From an uncultured Lachnospiraceae bacterium (GTDB lineage: Bacteria; Bacillota; Clostridia; Lachnospirales; Lachnospiraceae), in assembly GCA_910587295.1 (NCBI GenBank), contig CAJULP010000004.1, forward strand, positions 1 through 44,463: DNA of 44,463 bases, written 5' to 3'. Made by a program: the position numbers and the translations under genes. The notes below the pieces were generated by a model, which saw only the letters and a list, made by a program, of their open reading frames with translations, did not search any database and was not told where the DNA came from. Positions 33,319 to 41,592 of this stretch are shown here, piece by piece; position 1 is the stretch's first letter, and every line of letters starts with the position of its first letter.

Positions 33319-34062
33319 TTATCTGTGATTGATCATGGAGGCCAGATAGCCTGCCCCAAACCCATTGTCAATATTTACCACGGAAACTCCGCTGGCACAG
33401 GAATTCAGCATGGAAAGCAAAGCGGAAAGACCGTGGAAGGACGCGCCATACCCTACGCTGGTGGGAACCGCAATCACCGGACAGTCCGCCAGTCCGCCAA
33501 TCACGCTGGCAAGGGCGCCCTCCATCCCGGCAATTGCTATGATCACGCTTGCATCCATGATCTCTTCCTTATGGGCCAGCAGACGGTGCACCCCGGCAAC
33601 CCCAACGTCGTAAAGCCGCACCACTTCATTTCCCAGCACCCGCGCCGTAAGGGCGGCCTCCTCCGCCACCGGGATATCGCTTGTTCCCCCGGTTGCCACC
33701 ACAATCTTCCCAATCCCGTCAGGCACGGGAAAAACGCCCATGATGCCTACGCCGGGTTGCTCATAATATGTCATCTCATGTTCTCTGCTTACCGCTTCCG
33801 CTTTTTCCGGGGAAAGCCGGGTGATCAGAATCACATCCTGCCCGTTCCTTTTCATAGTATCCGCAATACCGCTGATCTGCTCCGGCGTTTTGCCTGCACC
33901 GTAGATTACTTCCGCCGCTCCCTGGCGCACCTTCCTGTGAAGGTCCACCTTGGCATACCCGATATCCGCAAAGGGTTCCGTCTTTATCTTAAGCAATGCC
34001 TCATCTACCGACATCCCTCCATCCTTGACCGCCTCAAGGACTTTCCTCACCTCATGATTCAT
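33319..34062 (-). CDS. larB: nickel-pincer cofactor biosynthesis protein LarB
   Basis: 247 residues with PurE-like fold. Typical elements are GYAKVDLHRKVRQGAAEVIYG near the N-terminus, VATGGTSDIPVAEEAALTA, and GMEGALASVIGGL with VPTSVGYGASFHGLSALLSML at the end. LarB carboxylates and adenylates nicotinic acid adenine dinucleotide, the first step of the pathway. It starts in an ATGA overlap with larE, so they are coupled. Confidence 0.95.
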   Translation of the reverse strand: MNHEVRKVLEAVKDGGMSVDEALLKIKTEPFADIGYAKVDLHRKVRQGAAEVIYGAGKTPEQISGIADTMKRNGQDVILITRLSPEKAEAVSREHEMTYYEQPGVGIMGVFPVPDGIGKIVVATGGTSDIPVAEEAALTARVLGNEVVRLYDVGVAGVHRLLAHKEEIMDASVIIAIAGMEGALASVIGGLADCPVIAVPTSVGYGASFHGLSALLSMLNSCASGVSVVNIDNGFGAGYLASMINHR

Positions 34063-34835
34063 CCTCTTTCCTCCAAATCCAGCAAAACAGCGCCGTAATA
34101 CTTTTTAAGCTCCGCAGTAATTTCTTTTCTGTGCGCAAGGACCATAGCAAACTGTGCCCCGGGAACCTGCAGCCTTGCCCCGTTCCCCATCATCCGGATT
34201 CTGAAATCCGTAAAGCCCAGCCCCGCCAGAAATCGTTCCCCCTGTTCCGTTATCTGCAGTTTTTCTTCCGTGATCTCCGTTCCAGCCGGTATCCTGGTGG
34301 CCAGACAGGCGTAAGCAGGCTTTTCCCATGTAAAAAGTCCTGCCTCTTTTGACCGTTCCCTGATCTCCGATTTGGTCAGGGCGCACTCCCTGAGCGGCGA
34401 CCTGACTTCCAGTTCCGTCAAAGCTTTCATCCCAGGCCTGTCGCCTGCATCGTCCGAAGCGTTTGTTCCGTCAAGCAGCAAGGAAAAGCCGTCCGCCGTT
34501 GCCGCCTTCTTAATTTCATTAAATATCATCTTTTTGCAATAATAGCACCTGTCTATAGGATTAGAAGCAATCACCGGATCCGCCAGAACATCAACCCTGA
34601 TCACTTCCATGTCCACCCCTAAGTCCTTTGCCAGTTCCAGGGCATCTTGCAGCTCGAACTCCGGCTGGAACTGAGATTTCACGTAATAGGCTTTTACCCT
34701 TTTCCCCCACCGCATTGCCGCATAAAGCAGGTAAGCAGAATCCACACCACCGGAAAAAGCAATGGCTGTCTCGGGATTTTTTAAGAAAAATTCTCTTAAT
34801 TTCATTATTTTATCCTTATTTGAATTTAAATTCAT
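34059..34835 (-). CDS. larE: ATP-dependent sacrificial sulfur transferase LarE
   Basis: 258 residues. The PP-loop SGGVDS is at 28-33. Cysteines at 97 and 100 (RCYYC) and 177 (KPAYACLATR) stand where LarE enzymes keep their sulfur-donating or cluster-binding cysteines; the last may equal the sacrificial Cys176 of L. plantarum, while three cysteines together could hold a 4Fe-4S cluster as in other LarE types. Which applies cannot be told here. An ATG ten codons downstream (34805) with AAGGAT is an alternative start. Confidence 0.93.
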   Translation of the reverse strand: MNLNSNKDKIMKLREFFLKNPETAIAFSGGVDSAYLLYAAMRWGKRVKAYYVKSQFQPEFELQDALELAKDLGVDMEVIRVDVLADPVIASNPIDRCYYCKKMIFNEIKKAATADGFSLLLDGTNASDDAGDRPGMKALTELEVRSPLRECALTKSEIRERSKEAGLFTWEKPAYACLATRIPAGTEITEEKLQITEQGERFLAGLGFTDFRIRMMGNGARLQVPGAQFAMVLAHRKEITAELKKYYGAVLLDLEERG

Positions 34836-34863
34836 TTATTCCCATGGTTTCCCTGCTGGATTT

Positions 34864-35457
34864 TCACCTGTCAGCTGTCATAGGACATCCGCCGCAGCCT
34901 TCGCACTTTTGCCCTGCACCATTCTGGATCGGTGCATCCTCACAGGGCATGTTCTGATAGAACATGTTCTGATAGAACATGTTTACCGGACTGGTCAGCA
35001 TACAGATTGCCTGAGCGGAAATCCCTTCCCCGCTGCCTGTAAACCCAAGCCCTTCTTCCGTAGTCGCCTTCACATTGATCTGCCTGATATCAATTCCAAG
35101 GGCCGTGGCAATATTTTCACGCATAGCCTCAATATGGGGCCTCATCTTCGGTGCCTGGGCAATAATCGTGGCGTCAATGTTTTCAACCAAAAACAGATTT
35201 TCTTCCAAAAGCCTTCCCACATGCTCCAGCAGCTTGATGGAAGAAATCCCTTTGTATGCCGGATCCGTATCCGGAAAATGCTTTCCGATATCCCCAAGAG
35301 CCGCAGCGCCCAAAAGCGCATCCATAATGGCGTGAAGCAGAACATCCGCATCCGAATGCCCTAAAAGACCCTTTTCATAAGGGATCTCCACACCGCCTAA
35401 GATCAGTTTCCTTTCTTCCACAAGTCTGTGAACATCATATCCCATCCCAATCCTCAT
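34864..35457 (-). CDS. ispF: 2-C-methyl-D-erythritol 2,4-cyclodiphosphate synthase with Cys-rich tail
   Basis: 197 residues against the usual ~157-160. The core is complete: metal ligands in YDVHRL (Asp8, His10), LGHSDADVLLHAIMDALLGAAALGDIGKHFPD, and the substrate loop ATTEEGLGFTGSGEGI. The chain continues ~37 residues past the normal end with a tandem MFYQN repeat and a tail CEGCGGCP. The tail may bind metal or be recent expansion; no family function is known to me. It makes the cyclic intermediate of the non-mevalonate isoprenoid pathway. It starts two bases behind the metallopeptidase gene. Confidence 0.94.
   Translation of the reverse strand: MRIGMGYDVHRLVEERKLILGGVEIPYEKGLLGHSDADVLLHAIMDALLGAAALGDIGKHFPDTDPAYKGISSIKLLEHVGRLLEENLFLVENIDATIIAQAPKMRPHIEAMRENIATALGIDIRQINVKATTEEGLGFTGSGEGISAQAICMLTSPVNMFYQNMFYQNMPCEDAPIQNGAGQKCEGCGGCPMTADR
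34948..34983 (-). repeat. in-frame 15-bp tandem repeat in the ispF tail
   Basis: Two full copies and a partial third of a 15-bp unit, CATGTTCTGATAGAA on the + strand. Each unit is itself a dyad (TGTTCT/AGAACA), so the RNA could also form a hairpin. The period of 15 keeps the frame and encodes MFYQN repeats. Confidence 0.85.
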
Positions 35458-35459
35458 AA

Positions 35460-36131
35460 TTACACCTCTCTTTTCGCCAGAACATCTAAAATATAAGTCA
35501 CATCCTGTTGTTTAATATACCCAACTTTCCGGTAAGATAGTGCCATCTGGCCCTGAAATACCGCATATCCCCGGTAAATATATTCCCCAAAACCGCAAAA
35601 GACCGCAGCCGTATCCGTAAGCACCTCATTTTCCCAAGTATCATTCATCCTGATCCCTTTATAATACAAATGCAAATGAGTGGCTTCATGGGCAAGCACC
35701 GCGATCACAGAATCTAACGTATAGTAAGGCTGCATCTCTAAGCTGATGGTGGTAAATGCCAGATCTGTGGAGATCTGCCCCGCCCGGTCCGGCGTCGGCG
35801 TGTTCCATAATACCAGCCGGATAAAGTCTCCGTTAATCCCCATATGGGCACAAATATCACATAAAAGCTCCTTTAAAGTCTCCTCATCAGACATATCCGC
35901 CTTTAAGCGGTCCATAAGCGCTTCCGGCACATGATATATTCCATAGTTCTCCTTTTCCTGCTTGTTAAGCAGTGCGATACACCGGTCTAAAAGTTCCTTT
36001 GGCACATACCCTAACGCACTTTTGGGAACCGGCGCCGTCTTTAAGAGATACTTTTTAACGACAAAATAAATCAGCCCGACCACCGATAATGCCCGGCAGA
36101 TATTATCAAATGTCAAATAAGACCATATCAT
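35460..36131 (-). CDS. membrane-anchored HExxH zinc metallopeptidase, unknown family
   Basis: 223 residues. One short hydrophobic segment at the N-terminus (~10-26), then a soluble domain containing LAHEATHLHLYY: HEATH gives the two His ligands and the catalytic Glu, and NEVLTDTAA about 20 residues later is a likely third ligand (Glu), as in gluzincins. Substrate unknown. It leads the minus-strand run with ispF and larEBC and is divergent from the ABC permease gene across 55 bp. Confidence 0.78.
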   Translation of the reverse strand: MIWSYLTFDNICRALSVVGLIYFVVKKYLLKTAPVPKSALGYVPKELLDRCIALLNKQEKENYGIYHVPEALMDRLKADMSDEETLKELLCDICAHMGINGDFIRLVLWNTPTPDRAGQISTDLAFTTISLEMQPYYTLDSVIAVLAHEATHLHLYYKGIRMNDTWENEVLTDTAAVFCGFGEYIYRGYAVFQGQMALSYRKVGYIKQQDVTYILDVLAKREV

Positions 36132-36186
36132 GAGCCTTTACTCCTTTTCCTTTCTATGATACCATCAAACAATAGGAGATTTTCAT

Positions 36187-37185
36187 ATGGAACGAAAAAA
36201 ATTTATTATCATCGTGCTGCTATGCTTTACGCTTTTACTTTCTTTTACCTTAAGCGTTTTATTCGGCAGTGTATCTGTCCGCTTATCGGACATCCTGAAA
36301 AGCCTTTTATCTTTAAATACCGGCTCCACTTCCCATACCCTGATCACCGCAGTCCGGCTTCCCCGGGCTTTAGGCGGGCTGTTTGCCGGAATGGGGCTTA
36401 GCGTTTCCGGCATCATCCTGCAGTCCGTGATGAACAATTCGCTGGCAGGGCCAAGCACGATCGGCATAAATTCCGGCTCCGGATTTTGCATCATGCTCGC
36501 CATGCTGCTTTTTCCCCAAAGCGGTTTTTTATTGCCCCTCAGTGCCTTTTTAGGGGCATTTACTGCCTCCCTTGCAGTCTTTTTGCTTGCTTACCTTGCA
36601 GACAGCTCAAGGACCACCATCATACTGGCCGGGATCACGATTTCCAGTTTCTTAAACGCCGGTACCAATACGATAAAGATACTGGATACGGAGCTATCTG
36701 TCAACCTGGTTTCTTTTATGGCGGGCTCTCTTTCCGGTCTGACCATGGCAAAGCTTTTTCTTCCCTGCCTTGGCATTTTAACTGCCCTTATTTTATCCTT
36801 CAGCCTGTGCCGGGCATTGAATATTTTAAGCCTTGGGGAAGATACCGCAAGATCCCTGGGCTTAAATGTTCCCTTTATCAGGCTTGTCTTTTTGCTGCTG
36901 GCCAGCTTACTTGCAGGCTGCGTGGTCAGCTTTGGCGGACTGATCAGCTTCGTCGGGCTGGTGGTTCCCCATATATGCCGGCAGCTTTTTGGCAGTGACG
37001 CCCGGTTCCTCCTGCCCTGCAGTTCCTTACTCGGCGGAAGCCTGGTCCTGATCTGCGACCTTGCCGGCAGAGTACTGTTCCGCCCCTTTGAACTGCCGGT
37101 GGGGATCCTCACATCCCTGATCGGTGGGCCTTTTTTCTTATACCTGCTGCTGAAAAAGAAAGGAGGCCGCCGGGTCAATGCTTGA
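36187..37185 (+). CDS. FecCD family ABC transporter permease (iron/cobalamin type)
   Basis: 332 residues and about nine to ten membrane helices. RLPRALGGLFAGMGLSVSGIILQSVMNNSLAGPSTIGINSGSG is the BtuC/FecD signature, and GGLISFVGLVVPHICRQLFG is the coupling region to the ATPase. It imports a siderophore, haem or corrinoid together with the ATPase that overlaps it by 8 bp. TAGGAG precedes the ATG. The matching binding protein is on the opposite strand at 39274-40242. Confidence 0.92.
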   Translation: MERKKFIIIVLLCFTLLLSFTLSVLFGSVSVRLSDILKSLLSLNTGSTSHTLITAVRLPRALGGLFAGMGLSVSGIILQSVMNNSLAGPSTIGINSGSGFCIMLAMLLFPQSGFLLPLSAFLGAFTASLAVFLLAYLADSSRTTIILAGITISSFLNAGTNTIKILDTELSVNLVSFMAGSLSGLTMAKLFLPCLGILTALILSFSLCRALNILSLGEDTARSLGLNVPFIRLVFLLLASLLAGCVVSFGGLISFVGLVVPHICRQLFGSDARFLLPCSSLLGGSLVLICDLAGRVLFRPFELPVGILTSLIGGPFFLYLLLKKKGGRRVNA

Positions 37186-37936
37186 GTTTAAAAACGTTTC
37201 CGCCTCCTGCGGGCGCACCCCTATTTTAGAGCAGGTTTCGGTCTCCTTCCCAAAAGGTATCATCACTGTCCTTATAGGGCCCAACGGTTGCGGAAAGACT
37301 ACCCTGCTGCAATGTTTAAACGGTACTTCCCGGGTAACTTCCGGGGAAATTTACCTGGAAGGGCAAGACTACCTGAAGCTTTCCTTAAAGGAACGGGCCA
37401 GGAAAATCTCCTTCCTGCCCCAGATCCGCACCATCATCCCTGCCATTCCTGCCCGTATGCTGGTAGAACATGGCAGATTCCCTTACCTTGGATTTTCCAG
37501 GAAGAAAACCAAAGAGGATGACCGGATCGTGGAAAATGCCCTGTCCTTCACCCACACAGCCTCTTATGCCAATCAGCCCGTTGACACCCTATCCGGCGGC
37601 ATCCGCCAGCGCGTCTTCTTTGCCATGGCTTTGGCGCAAGACTGTGATTATCTGGTGTTAGACGAGCCTGCCACCTATCTTGATCCTGACGGACAGCGGG
37701 AATTTCTTTCCATGGCACGGGAATTAAAAGCGCAGGGAAAAACCGTAATTTTAACGCTCCATAACTTAAGCCATGCCATCTCCCTTGCTGACCGCCTGAT
37801 CATCATGAATGACCGCAGAGTCATTGCCCAGGATGTGCCCAAGAAATGTCTGGATGACCATATCATACAGGATATCTTCCACGTATCCTGTAAGCAGTTT
37901 AAGGACAAGGACGGAACATACTATTTCTTTCAATAA
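37178..37936 (+). CDS. FecE/BtuD family ABC transporter ATP-binding protein
   Basis: 252 residues. Walker A GPNGCGKTT, Q-loop FLPQIRTI, signature LSGGIRQR, Walker B YLVLDEPATYLD and the switch His in LTLHNLSHA. Typical of iron-chelate and B12 importers. Translationally coupled to the permease. Ten bases separate its end from the convergent cysG-like gene; no strong terminator seen there. Confidence 0.93.
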   Translation: MLEFKNVSASCGRTPILEQVSVSFPKGIITVLIGPNGCGKTTLLQCLNGTSRVTSGEIYLEGQDYLKLSLKERARKISFLPQIRTIIPAIPARMLVEHGRFPYLGFSRKKTKEDDRIVENALSFTHTASYANQPVDTLSGGIRQRVFFAMALAQDCDYLVLDEPATYLDPDGQREFLSMARELKAQGKTVILTLHNLSHAISLADRLIIMNDRRVIAQDVPKKCLDDHIIQDIFHVSCKQFKDKDGTYYFFQ

Positions 37937-37946
37937 CCATTTTTAT

Positions 37947-39260
37947 CTACTTTAGTTCCTGGCCGGCGCAAGGCCCCACCAGGATCACTGCCGGGGCTTT
38001 GATCCCGGCTTCTTTCACTTTCCCTGCAATATCTCCAAGGCATCCTCGTACCATGGAAATGTTTCCATCAAACCCGCTTTTTATCACTGCAGCAGGTGTG
38101 TCCGGGGATTTGCCATACCTTATCAGCCTTGCGGCAAGTTCTTCCAATCTGCCAAGGCCCATCAGGAACACCAGCGTTCCGTTTAAAGAGGCAAGCTTAT
38201 CCAAATCCTCCGGAAAATCATCCTCCCCGGCCGCTTCCTTTGCCGGAACCGCACTACGGGCCGTTGCCACATGAAAACTCTGGCTTATGCCCCTATAGGT
38301 CACAGGAATCCCGGCCAAACCCGGCACGCCTGTAGCGGAGGAAACCCCGGGAACCACTTCCGTCCTGATCCCGGCATTTTGTAAAGCAAGGATCTCCTCC
38401 CCGCCCCTTCCAAACACAAAACAGTCGCCTCCCTTCAGCCGTACCACACTTTTACCTTCCTTTGCCTTCTGTATCAGGATTTCATTGATCTTTTCCTGTG
38501 GGGTGCTTGGAAGACCGCCTCGTTTCCCTACGTAGATCCGCTCGCAGCTCTCCCCTGCAAAAGATAAAAGCCTTTCATCAATCAAATCGTCATAAATAAT
38601 GGCCTGTGCTCCCTGCAGAGCCCTCATTCCCCTTAACGTGATCAGATCATAAGCACCGCACCCCGCACCCACAAGAGTCACGGTTCCTTCTTTCAAAACG
38701 TCTGCCCTCATACATTTCAGGGCTTCCTTCCTTAGGAGCTTTGCCCTTTGTTCCTGATCCGGTATCTGTTCCCTTACATGTTCCCGCAGAGCTTTCAGCT
38801 CCTTGATACGGTCTCCTGCACCCTCCGGTAAAAGTCCTTGTATCTGGCCCTTCAGATAGCCCGAGAGGGCAGGGCTTACGCCTTCCGTGGAGATTCCCAC
38901 CGTAAGGCATCCTTCCTTTATTAGCGCCGGAAATAAAAAACTGCACGCTTCCTTATCATCCGCCACGTTTACAGGTATCTGGCGCTGTCTGCAAAGCTCT
39001 GCCACATGCCGGTTCACTTCCGGGTCACCGGAAGCCGCGACCACAAACATCCGCCCGCAGATGTCCTTTTCTTCAAACGGACGCTCCACGCAGAAGACCA
39101 GCGGGTTTTCCAAAAGTTCTTTTTCGATAGAGGGCGCAACCACCGTGAGGTTTACACCGAAAACAAGCAGCCTTTCCGCCTTACGGCAGGCAACCTTCCC
39201 ACCGCCCACTACCAAAGCGTCTTTTCCTTTTATCTCCATAAAAAACGGAAAATATCCCAT
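37947..39260 (-). CDS. siroheme synthase: precorrin-2 dehydrogenase fused to uroporphyrinogen-III C-methyltransferase
   Basis: 437 residues in two parts. Residues 1-~145 are the Met8/SirC-like NAD-binding domain (LVVGGGKVACRKAERL, GISTEGVSPALSGYLKG), which oxidises precorrin-2 and may insert iron. Residues ~190-437 are the SUMT methylase (VTLVGAGCGAYDLITLRG, VRLKGGDCFVFGRG, PGVSSATGVPGLAGIPVTYRG). Both CobA-type motifs show Cys where Pro is usual. The product leads to siroheme or cobalamin. It lies 13 bp behind the binding-protein gene on the same strand, AAGGAGGG ahead, so tetrapyrrole synthesis and the ABC system are linked. Confidence 0.93.
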   Translation of the reverse strand: MGYFPFFMEIKGKDALVVGGGKVACRKAERLLVFGVNLTVVAPSIEKELLENPLVFCVERPFEEKDICGRMFVVAASGDPEVNRHVAELCRQRQIPVNVADDKEACSFLFPALIKEGCLTVGISTEGVSPALSGYLKGQIQGLLPEGAGDRIKELKALREHVREQIPDQEQRAKLLRKEALKCMRADVLKEGTVTLVGAGCGAYDLITLRGMRALQGAQAIIYDDLIDERLLSFAGESCERIYVGKRGGLPSTPQEKINEILIQKAKEGKSVVRLKGGDCFVFGRGGEEILALQNAGIRTEVVPGVSSATGVPGLAGIPVTYRGISQSFHVATARSAVPAKEAAGEDDFPEDLDKLASLNGTLVFLMGLGRLEELAARLIRYGKSPDTPAAVIKSGFDGNISMVRGCLGDIAGKVKEAGIKAPAVILVGPCAGQELK

Positions 39261-39273
39261 AGATCTTCCCTCC

Positions 39274-40242
39274 TTACGGATATAAAATATCCGCCAGCAG
39301 AGTATATGCCTCTCCCCACCTGGCGTTGGGCTTTAAATTGAACAATCGCTTATCCAACATATAATACCGGTTTTCTTTTACTGCGGTAAGGTTTGACCAT
39401 GCAGGGTGCTGTAACAAGAGCTGTTCCATATTTTCCATGGCCGCCTCCTGATCACTCCCCTGAAGAGTCACAAAAATATAATCCGGGTCCGCCGCAATGA
39501 CCGCCTCCATGCTAAGGTCAGCCACAAGGCTGCCCTTGTCAGCCGTAAGGCTGCCTTCACTGTCTGCAATATTGACGCAGCCTAAATCCGCCAGCATTTC
39601 CCCACACACGTTCCCTTCGCTTCCCTTCGCCTTTACACTGCTTGCGGAAGCGCGCAAAAACAAAACCGTCGGAGCGGAACCGTCCACACGCTCTAAGACC
39701 TTCGCAATTTCTTCCTCTACCTTAAGCCCGTGTTCCTCGTACAGATCTCTTCTTCCCGTCAGCCTGGTACAGATATCCAGCATATGGAGATATTCCTCAA
39801 AATTGGAAACGGCAAAATAAGCCACCGGAATCCCTGCCCCGGTAAGCAGCTCTTCCAGCTCTAAGTCTGCCGCCGTATTGGCACTGGCCAAAACCAGATC
39901 CGGCCCCGATGCAATCAGCTGCTCCACATCCGGCTCCGTAATGCTGCCTAAGTTGACCACCCCCTCATCAAGGGGAAGGCCTAAGCTGTCCCATGAATCA
40001 TTGGCCGCCGCTGTAAGCTCTCCCCCCGCAAGCAGCCAGATATCCGCAAAACTGCCGATCAAAGCCGCCGCCTTATCCGGGTGTCCTAAAACCACCTGCC
40101 TGCCAAGGTCATCCACAAATGCCACTTCTCCCTTTTCCCTTGCTTCTTTTGTCTTTAACTCCTGATCCGTTTGGCCGCAGCCGCATAAGAAAAGGGCCGC
40201 CACAGCAGCAAAAAGGAATATTTCCTTTAATTTCTTTTTCAT
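39274..40242 (-). CDS. ABC transporter substrate-binding lipoprotein (BtuF/FepB type)
   Basis: 322 residues from the ATG at 40242. A lipoprotein signal ends in FLCGCG, with the lipobox Cys around residue 21-23. The Peripla_BP_2 fold follows: VAFVDDLGRQVVLGHP, LGSITEPDVEQLIASGPDLVLAS, and DPDYIFVTLQGSD. It binds an iron chelate, haem or corrinoid outside the membrane for the permease at 36187-37185. The start overlaps the alpha-galactosidase stop as ATGA, an odd pairing of functions that still implies coupled translation. Confidence 0.92.
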   Translation of the reverse strand: MKKKLKEIFLFAAVAALFLCGCGQTDQELKTKEAREKGEVAFVDDLGRQVVLGHPDKAAALIGSFADIWLLAGGELTAAANDSWDSLGLPLDEGVVNLGSITEPDVEQLIASGPDLVLASANTAADLELEELLTGAGIPVAYFAVSNFEEYLHMLDICTRLTGRRDLYEEHGLKVEEEIAKVLERVDGSAPTVLFLRASASSVKAKGSEGNVCGEMLADLGCVNIADSEGSLTADKGSLVADLSMEAVIAADPDYIFVTLQGSDQEAAMENMEQLLLQHPAWSNLTAVKENRYYMLDKRLFNLKPNARWGEAYTLLADILYP

Positions 40243-41498
40243 TCCAAAAAATATGCCTTTGCGCCATGTTTTTTCAAAGAAGCGCAAATACAGTCTGCCT
40301 CCGTAAATTTTTCCCCGCTCCAAAGCTCATATCCTGTTACTTTTTCATATAATTCTAAATCTGACAAGGGGATTTTTACCGTGCTGTCTTCTTCCCCCGC
40401 ATTAAATATGGCAATGTACCGGCCACCCTTTGCGCCTGCTGCCGTCCACAAGATATGCTCTATGCCGCCAATCTCCTTGCGCCATACCTGATGGGAATGA
40501 CGGGCATCCCGGTGCATCCCCAAAATCCCCTCATTGGTCAAAAGGCTCATGGTAAAGGGGTCAAAGCCGGTCATTTCCCCGCCGATCATAAGGGGAGAAC
40601 GGAAAATCCCCCAAAGTGTCAGCATCGTGACCTGCTCATCTTCCGTAAACTTCGTCCAGTCCGATGTATCATAGTCCTGGCGCAGCGGCCCGATGGGCAG
40701 CATGTCCGCATCCGGCCAATTTCCCGCCCCGGTATGGGTACACCATTTTTCCGCACGGGAGAACATATCATAGAGCAGTTCCCATTTATCCCAGAAATCA
40801 TCCGTGATCCGCCACATGTTGGCAGTCTCTTTATAAAGCTCCGCCTTCTCCAAAAGGGCAGGACCCGGCGAAAGGCTTAAGACCATGTCACGCCCACAAT
40901 CCCTTAAAGCCCTGCTTAACATGACCATCTCCTCTTCCTCATGGGGCAGTTCCCTTGCAATGTCATCACACTTGATAAAATCCACGCCCCAGGATGCATA
41001 CAGCTCAAATAAGCTGTCATAATAAGCTCTTGCGCCCTCTTTGGAAGAATCCACTCCGTACATATCCGTATTCCACGCACAAATACTTGCGGTCTTGGCT
41101 ATTTCCCTTGCCCGTTTATCAGTTCCTTTAATCTGCACGTTCCGGTGCACGGCCTGTCTTGGGATCCCACGCATAATATGAATGCCAAATTTAAGTCCCA
41201 GGGAATGCACATAATCCGCAAGGGGTCCAAAACCCTTCCCGTCCTTTGCCGAAGGGAACCTGTTTTCCGCCGGCAGCAGTCTCCCGTACTCATCCATGAT
41301 AAGATCCGTAAAAGGATGGTATTCATGAGTAGCGGCCATAGGCTCATACCACTGGATATCCACCACAATATACTCCCATCCGTACTGCTTTAAATTTTCT
41401 GCCATAAACTCCGCGTTACGCCTGACGGTCTCTTCTGTCACCGCCGTTCCGTAGCAATCCCAGCTGTTCCACCCCATGGGTGCAGTCAATGCTTTCAT
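40239..41498 (-). CDS. glycoside hydrolase family 27 protein (alpha-galactosidase type)
   Basis: 419 residues. MGWNSWDCYG near the N-terminus is the GH27 opening. The nucleophile Asp is in VDFIKCDD (~172-179) and the acid/base Asp in RITDDFWDKW (~230-239). WCTHTGAGNWPDADML and SPLMIGGEM follow the family pattern, and a small C-terminal beta domain is present. No signal peptide, so it acts in the cytoplasm on imported alpha-galactosides or related sugars. AAAGGAG is seven bases before the ATG. The neighbours do not include sugar transporters. Confidence 0.9.
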   Translation of the reverse strand: MKALTAPMGWNSWDCYGTAVTEETVRRNAEFMAENLKQYGWEYIVVDIQWYEPMAATHEYHPFTDLIMDEYGRLLPAENRFPSAKDGKGFGPLADYVHSLGLKFGIHIMRGIPRQAVHRNVQIKGTDKRAREIAKTASICAWNTDMYGVDSSKEGARAYYDSLFELYASWGVDFIKCDDIARELPHEEEEMVMLSRALRDCGRDMVLSLSPGPALLEKAELYKETANMWRITDDFWDKWELLYDMFSRAEKWCTHTGAGNWPDADMLPIGPLRQDYDTSDWTKFTEDEQVTMLTLWGIFRSPLMIGGEMTGFDPFTMSLLTNEGILGMHRDARHSHQVWRKEIGGIEHILWTAAGAKGGRYIAIFNAGEEDSTVKIPLSDLELYEKVTGYELWSGEKFTEADCICASLKKHGAKAYFLE

Positions 41499-41562
41499 TT
41501 TATTCTCCTTTTATCCTTAAAATATAGCGGAAATTCTCAGTTGAATTTCTCCATGTATATGG

Positions 41563-41592
41563 AAAACACCGCCTGTTAAGCGGTGTTTTTTA
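41563..41592. terminator. terminator belonging to the former tRNA locus
   Basis: AAAACACCGC/GCGGTGTTTT, a 10-bp stem with a 7-base loop, T-run on both sides. On the minus strand it directly follows the tRNA 3' fragment; on the + strand it faces the broken integrase. Confidence 0.8.

Noticed and set aside
36132..36186. Cobalamin riboswitch before the ABC permease
   Set aside because: The divergent gap is only 55 bases, too short for the aptamer, and no B12-box is seen.
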